Positions 6,295 to 6,642 of a stretch of 6,642 nucleotides of DNA are shown here, piece by piece. The stretch lies in the NCBI GenBank assembly GCA_959020865.1, contig CAUEUD010000195.1:1-6642 (forward strand), in the 5' to 3' direction. Source of the DNA: Eubacterium limosum (GTDB lineage Bacteria; Bacillota; Clostridia; Eubacteriales; Eubacteriaceae). Numbering within the stretch: the stretch's first letter is position 1; each line of letters opens with the position of its first letter. Under the pieces are notes generated by a model that was given only the letters and a program-made list of their open reading frames with translations, was not told the origin of the DNA and searched no databases. The translations under genes and the position numbers were made by a program.

Positions 6295-6642
6295 ATGGTG
6301 ATTGAAACAAAACGCATCTATGAACCCAAAAACATTATGGATGGGTACCGCGTTTTAGTAGACAGCTACTGGCCCAGAGGGTTTACTCACTCCAGCGCCA
6401 ATGTCGATATATGGAAAAAGGAACTTGCTCCCAGCAAAGAATTGATTCGGCGTTTTCATTCTGGAAAAGATTCATACGAAAGCTTTAAATCGCAATATTT
6501 GGAAGAACTTAAAAATAATCAGGCTGTCAAAACTTTTCTATCCGATTTGAAGAAGCGTCTGAAGGAAGAAAATGTTACTTTAATCTATTCCGCCAGCAAT
6601 AAGGAACAGAATCAGGCCGTTATTCTGGCAGATTATTTGAAC
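6295..6642 (+). CDS. DUF488 (YeaO-like) family protein, cut by the right edge
   Basis: An open frame of 116 codons runs from the ATG at 6295 to the last base without a stop. AAGGAAG (6283-6289) supplies a ribosome binding site. The protein matches small DUF488 proteins: IKRIYEP-like start (KRIYEP 6-11), DGYRVLVD (16-23), WPRG (26-29), WKKELAPS (40-47), the F-x-Y-x-EL segment (64-72) and VTLIYSASNKEQNQAVILADYL (93-115, in part). Family members are usually about 115-125 residues, so it is nearly complete. They are cytoplasmic and of unknown biochemical function. Two positions depart from what I recall as consensus: Ser24 where VDRLWPRG has Arg, and Gln107 in NQA where His or another residue is common. 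The gene diverges from the helicase. Confidence 0.87.
   Translation, partial: MVIETKRIYEPKNIMDGYRVLVDSYWPRGFTHSSANVDIWKKELAPSKELIRRFHSGKDSYESFKSQYLEELKNNQAVKTFLSDLKKRLKEENVTLIYSASNKEQNQAVILADYLN

Noticed and set aside
1..6642. Defence island, mobile element or CRISPR array
   Set aside because: No transposase, integrase, direct repeat array, toxin-antitoxin pair or defence gene is visible. The genes are common housekeeping, transport and lipid functions.

Overview
The window looks like ordinary chromosome from an anaerobic, low-to-mid GC Firmicute, probably a clostridial or Eubacterium-like organism. The evidence is AGGAGG-type ribosome binding sites, sigma-A-like promoters, a two-iron superoxide reductase typical of anaerobes, and family-level resemblance of the proteins. 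The genus is inference. I see no mobile element, CRISPR array, tRNA or rRNA, and no intergenic gap longer than about 165 bases.

Layout. On the left, a Nudix hydrolase (minus strand) and a desulfoferrodoxin-type superoxide reductase (plus strand) diverge from a shared 161-base region. That region carries an extended -10 promoter inside a 20-bp dyad. The superoxide reductase converges on a long minus-strand block, and a strong bidirectional terminator separates them. The block, in transcription order from right to left, is a DEAD-box RNA helicase with a DbpA-type RNA-binding domain, a MATE-family exporter 28 bases downstream, a terminator and a fresh promoter, then a family 4 glycosyltransferase overlapping a PlsC-type acyltransferase. 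At the right edge a DUF488 (YeaO-like) gene diverges from the helicase and runs out of the window without a stop.

How the genes may work together. The glycosyltransferase and acyltransferase are translationally overlapped and both plausibly act on membrane lipids, so they form a credible glycolipid or phospholipid module. The helicase and MATE gene are probably co-transcribed, but no shared function is evident. The superoxide reductase is a single-gene oxidative-stress unit.

The items most worth a second look are four. The first ~55 bases change sharply in composition just where the Nudix protein ends early. A dyad overlaps the superoxide reductase promoter. A perfect 11-bp inverted repeat spans the MATE terminator tail and the glycosyltransferase -35 region. 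The DUF488 protein departs from its family motif. I found no convincing previously undescribed system.
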